Shown here: piece after piece, positions 6,711 to 9,050 of the stretch
How the letters are laid out: each line of letters starts with the position of its first letter
How positions within the stretch are numbered: the stretch's first letter is position 1
Assembly: GCA_964608735.1 (NCBI GenBank)
Contig: CAZSPL010000172.1
Span: 1-9,050 of the forward strand
Direction of reading: 5' to 3'
Source of the DNA: CAZSPL01 sp964608735
GTDB taxonomy: Bacteria; JAJVIF01; JAPKYR01; CAZSPL01
Length of the DNA stretch: 9,050 nucleotides
Position numbers and translations under genes: made by a program
The notes under the pieces: generated by a model
What the model was told of the DNA's origin: nothing
The model's input: only the letters and a program-made list of their open reading frames with translations
The model's database searches: none

Positions 6711-7469
6711 ATGAAATGCCCGGATTGCGGTTACGAGATTCAGATTCCAGCACGTTTCTGTCCCGAATGCGGCTGCAAGCAGAAGGAGCATGGAGGCGAT
6801 GTGCATCTCTATCGCGCTTTCATGGCTGAACACAAGGGCGACCTCGAGGATGCCATCGCGCAGTATAAATTCGCCCTCAAGCATGACCCGACGCGCTATG
6901 AGATCCACAAGCACCTCGGGAATGTCTATTATCGTACGGGGCATCTGCATGAAGCCATCGCCGAGCTGCAGATAGCCATCGAAAAAATGCCAGAGTTCGC
7001 CACCGCACATTTCGACCTCGGACTCGCATATTACCGTGCGGGCTCGATCCCGAAAGCCATCGAGTGCTTCGAGAAAACCCTCGAGATAAACCCGAAATTC
7101 GAGATGGCGCTCTATTGGCTCGGCATCGCCAAATATCACAAGGGAAAACTCACCGAGGCCATCCAGGCATACCGCACGCTGCTCGAACACAATCCCGAGT
7201 TCAACATAGCCTGGTACCACCTCGGCGTGATATATGCCCGGCTGGGCAAGGCGGATGAGACCATCGAGGCGTTCTCAAAGGTCATCGAGTTCGAACCGGG
7301 AAGCGCGGTGGCGCATTATCATCTCGGTAATGCATACCACGCCCGCAACCAGGTGAAAAAAGCCCAGGAGCATTTCAAGCAGGCTATCGAGCTCGACCCC
7401 GAGCATCGCTGGGCAAAGAAGCATCTCGAGGTAATCGAGAAGACCGAGGCGGATGCCGACCTGATGTAA
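6711..7469 (+). CDS. Zinc-ribbon and tetratricopeptide repeat protein
   Basis: A 252-residue protein of unknown function. The N-terminus holds a four-cysteine zinc ribbon: Cys3-x-x-Cys6 and Cys17-x-x-Cys20. Six tetratricopeptide repeats follow, one near residues 30-62 and then five exact 34-residue units at 63-96, 97-130, 131-164, 165-198 and 199-232, with a short helical cap to 252. No signal peptide or membrane segment is visible, so it should be cytosolic. TPR arrays bind proteins, and a small zinc ribbon can bind proteins or nucleic acids, so a scaffold or regulatory partner is plausible, but this is inference. It begins 25 bases after the aconitase stop with a very strong ribosome site (GGGAGGTGGGAG, 6695-6706) eight or so bases from the ATG, so it is surely co-transcribed with aconitase. 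Location inside a TCA operon suggests, but does not prove, a link to these enzymes. Confidence 0.9.
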   Translation: MKCPDCGYEIQIPARFCPECGCKQKEHGGDVHLYRAFMAEHKGDLEDAIAQYKFALKHDPTRYEIHKHLGNVYYRTGHLHEAIAELQIAIEKMPEFATAHFDLGLAYYRAGSIPKAIECFEKTLEINPKFEMALYWLGIAKYHKGKLTEAIQAYRTLLEHNPEFNIAWYHLGVIYARLGKADETIEAFSKVIEFEPGSAVAHYHLGNAYHARNQVKKAQEHFKQAIELDPEHRWAKKHLEVIEKTEADADLM

Positions 7470-7558
7470 CCGGCGGAGGATGCAAAATATTTCCCGCGCG
7501 GCCATTACCGGCGACCGGGCGGCTGATGAATTGCTGGATAGGAACGGACCGGGTGCCG

Positions 7559-7578
7559 CACAGCGAGCCCGGGCTGTG
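7559..7578. repeat. Palindromic hairpin in the TPR-icd gap
   Basis: CACAGC (7559-7564) and GCTGTG (7573-7578) can form a 6-bp stem, with a central AGCCCGGGCT palindrome. It lies 41 bases upstream of the isocitrate dehydrogenase start in the 150-base gap 7470-7619. There is no T-run on the plus strand, so it is not a terminator of the operon. I see no convincing promoter in this gap. The hairpin may be an RNA processing or stability element. Confidence 0.35.
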
Positions 7579-7619
7579 AAATAAAAACCACAACATATCG
7601 CAGTATTGGAGGAGACATA

Positions 7620-8870
7620 GTGGAATTCGAAAACGTAAAGGTACCCAAAGAAGGCACCGCGATAACCATCGACGGTGACAAGCTCAAGATCCCCGACAAC
7701 CCGATAATCCCGTTTATCGAAGGGGACGGCATCGGCCCCGACCTGTGGGCCGCATCGGTACGCGTGTTCGACGCCGCCGTGCAGAAAGCATACGGCGGCA
7801 AACGCAAGATCGCGTGGATGGAAGTCTACGCGGGGGATAAGGCGGTAGCGGTGTACGGCGACGGCATGTGGATGCCGGAAGAAACCATCAAGGCGATATC
7901 GCATTTCCTCGTCGCAATCAAAGGCCCCCTGACCACTCCCATCGGCGGCGGATTCCGCAGCCTCAACGTCACCATGCGCCAGCGGATGGAGCTCTATGCC
8001 TGCGTCCGACCGGTGCGATGGTTCAAGGGAGTCCCCAGCCCGGTCAAGCATCCCGAGAAAATGAACATCACAATCTTCAGGGAGAATACCGAGGATGTTT
8101 ACGCCGGTATCGAATGGGCGCAGGGTACCGATGAATGCAACAAGATCATCAATTTCCTCAACAAGGATATGGGCAGAAATATCAGGCTCGATTCCGGTAT
8201 CGGGATTAAGCCCGTTTCCATAACCGGAAGCAAGCGCCTCATGAAGAAAGCCATACGCTTTGCCATCGACCGCGGACACAAGAGCGTCACCATCATGCAC
8301 AAGGGCAACATCATGAAATACACCGAGGGCGCATTCAAGGATTGGTGCTACGAAGTCGCGAAGGCCGATTTCCCCGATCACACCGTCACTGAAGAGGAGC
8401 TCTGGGATAAATTCAACGGCAAGATGCCCGAGGGCAAGATACTCATCAAGGACCGCATCGCCGACTCGATGTTCCAGCAGATACTGACCCGCACCGATGA
8501 GTATGACATCGTCGCCACGACCAACCTCAACGGCGATTTCATCTCCGATGCCGCCGCCGCGCAGGTGGGCGGACTCGGTATGGCCCCCGGCGCGAATATC
8601 GGCGACTTCATTGCCCTGTTCGAAGCGACCCACGGCACCGCGCCGAAGTACGCCGGGCAGGATAAGGTCAACCCCGGCTCGGTGATACTTTCGGGATGCA
8701 CGATGTTCGAGTACATGGGCTGGGAAGAGGTCGCGAAGACCATCTACAATGCGGTGGAGAAGACCATCCAGGCCAAGACCGTGACATACGACCTCGAACG
8801 CCAGATGGAAGGCGCGACCCGCCTCAAGTGCTCGGAGTTCGGTACCGCGATTATCAAGAACATGGGTTAG
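7620..8870 (+). CDS. icd: Isocitrate dehydrogenase, NADP-dependent
   Basis: Oxidatively decarboxylates isocitrate to 2-oxoglutarate with reduction of NADP, in the cytoplasm as a homodimer in this family. It has 416 residues, the same length as E. coli Icd. The start is GTG 7620, five bases after GGAGGAG (7608-7614). GGGFRSLNVTMRQ places Ser114 at the position of the E. coli phosphorylation serine (Ser113). Asp306 and Asp310 (NGDFISDA) match the metal-binding aspartates. NADP specificity is supported by Lys343 and Tyr344 (APKYAGQDK) and by Tyr390 and Arg394 (TYDLER), the residues that contact the 2'-phosphate in E. coli. The gene is the last of the plus-strand cluster and is followed by an intrinsic terminator. 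No AceK kinase/phosphatase gene is visible in this window. Confidence 0.97.
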   Translation: MEFENVKVPKEGTAITIDGDKLKIPDNPIIPFIEGDGIGPDLWAASVRVFDAAVQKAYGGKRKIAWMEVYAGDKAVAVYGDGMWMPEETIKAISHFLVAIKGPLTTPIGGGFRSLNVTMRQRMELYACVRPVRWFKGVPSPVKHPEKMNITIFRENTEDVYAGIEWAQGTDECNKIINFLNKDMGRNIRLDSGIGIKPVSITGSKRLMKKAIRFAIDRGHKSVTIMHKGNIMKYTEGAFKDWCYEVAKADFPDHTVTEEELWDKFNGKMPEGKILIKDRIADSMFQQILTRTDEYDIVATTNLNGDFISDAAAAQVGGLGMAPGANIGDFIALFEATHGTAPKYAGQDKVNPGSVILSGCTMFEYMGWEEVAKTIYNAVEKTIQAKTVTYDLERQMEGATRLKCSEFGTAIIKNMG

Positions 8871-8894
8871 TCCGGCTTTCTCCTGAAAATTATT

Positions 8895-8921
8895 GCCCGG
8901 TCCACATCGCCGGGCTTTTTT
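8895..8921 (+). terminator. Intrinsic terminator after icd
   Basis: GCCCGG (8895-8900) and CCGGGC (8910-8915) form a 6-bp GC stem with a 9-nt loop, followed directly by six T residues (8916-8921), 24 bases after the icd stop. It is a standard rho-independent terminator and marks the end of the TCA transcription unit. Confidence 0.88.
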
Positions 8922-8939
8922 ACATCCCCCACTGGAATC

Positions 8940-9047
8940 GCGGGCTGCCTTGCCCGCATGCGAGCGTCACGCTCGCGCTCCGACAAGCTTCGGTTTCGGG
9001 TGGCACCCCTTTACAGCGCCTGTGTGTGCCAAGGTGTGCAGGCGCTG
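8940..9047. repeat. Cluster of consecutive inverted repeats, possible compound palindromic element
   Basis: After the terminator several dyads follow one another: GCGGGC/GCCCGC (8940-8945 and 8952-8957, 6-nt loop), GCGAGCG/CGCTCGC (8960-8966 and 8970-8976, 3-nt loop), a small CCGA/TCGG stem near 8980-8993, and CAGCGCCTG/CAGGCGCTG (9014-9022 and 9039-9047, 16-nt spacer). All arms listed are perfect. Such density is unusual for plain spacer DNA and resembles REP- or MITE-like intergenic repeats. Whether copies exist elsewhere cannot be seen here, and the element may continue past the window. Confidence 0.5.
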
Positions 9048-9050
9048 GAA

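Noticed and set aside
7275..8633. Long minus-strand open frame of 452 codons opposite icd and the TPR gene
   Set aside because: It is antisense to clearly conserved genes, and its length is an effect of biased codon use on the coding strand.
8925..9050. Minus-strand open frame entering from the right edge
   Set aside because: Short, full of palindromes and without a recognisable protein motif; it is better explained as repeat sequence, though the edge prevents certainty.

Overview
The window is bacterial chromosomal DNA. It carries a compact set of tricarboxylic acid (TCA) cycle genes, with a toxin-antitoxin-like pair to the left and a palindrome-rich intergenic tail to the right. I cannot name the organism. 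The citrate synthase is of the mitochondrial (eukaryote-like) type known from Geobacteraceae and some other bacteria, the aconitase is a short one of about 644 residues (Aquifex type), and the isocitrate dehydrogenase is close to the NADP enzyme of E. coli. Purine-rich Shine-Dalgarno sites and sigma70-like promoters fit a Gram-negative or little-studied bacterial phylum. Any closer placement would be a guess.

Left part (1-1458, plus strand): a more AT-rich, translationally overlapping pair. The first gene is an ImmA/IrrE-family zinc metallopeptidase whose 5' end lies outside the window. The second is a DUF4411 PIN-like protein. The genes overlap by ATGA. The pair looks like an acquired toxin-antitoxin or stress-response module.

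Middle (1459-3310): malate dehydrogenase on the minus strand with a clear intrinsic terminator, then an intergenic region of about 850 bases that separates it from the divergent citrate synthase gene. This region holds a strong candidate promoter for citrate synthase, candidate promoters for mdh, two operator-like inverted repeats and a leader of about 190 nt before the citrate synthase start.

Right part (3311-8921, plus strand): citrate synthase, aconitase, a zinc-ribbon/TPR protein of unknown role and NADP-isocitrate dehydrogenase, closed by an intrinsic terminator. Aconitase appears to have its own promoter just after the citrate synthase stop, followed at once by a perfect 11-bp GC-rich hairpin. 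Malate dehydrogenase makes oxaloacetate, citrate synthase condenses it with acetyl-CoA, aconitase isomerises citrate, and isocitrate dehydrogenase yields 2-oxoglutarate and NADPH, so the window encodes one continuous malate-to-2-oxoglutarate arm. The TPR protein is the only member without a known catalytic role.

The last 110 bases hold several consecutive inverted repeats and no gene that I can support. I see no rRNA, tRNA, CRISPR array, insertion sequence or phage gene.
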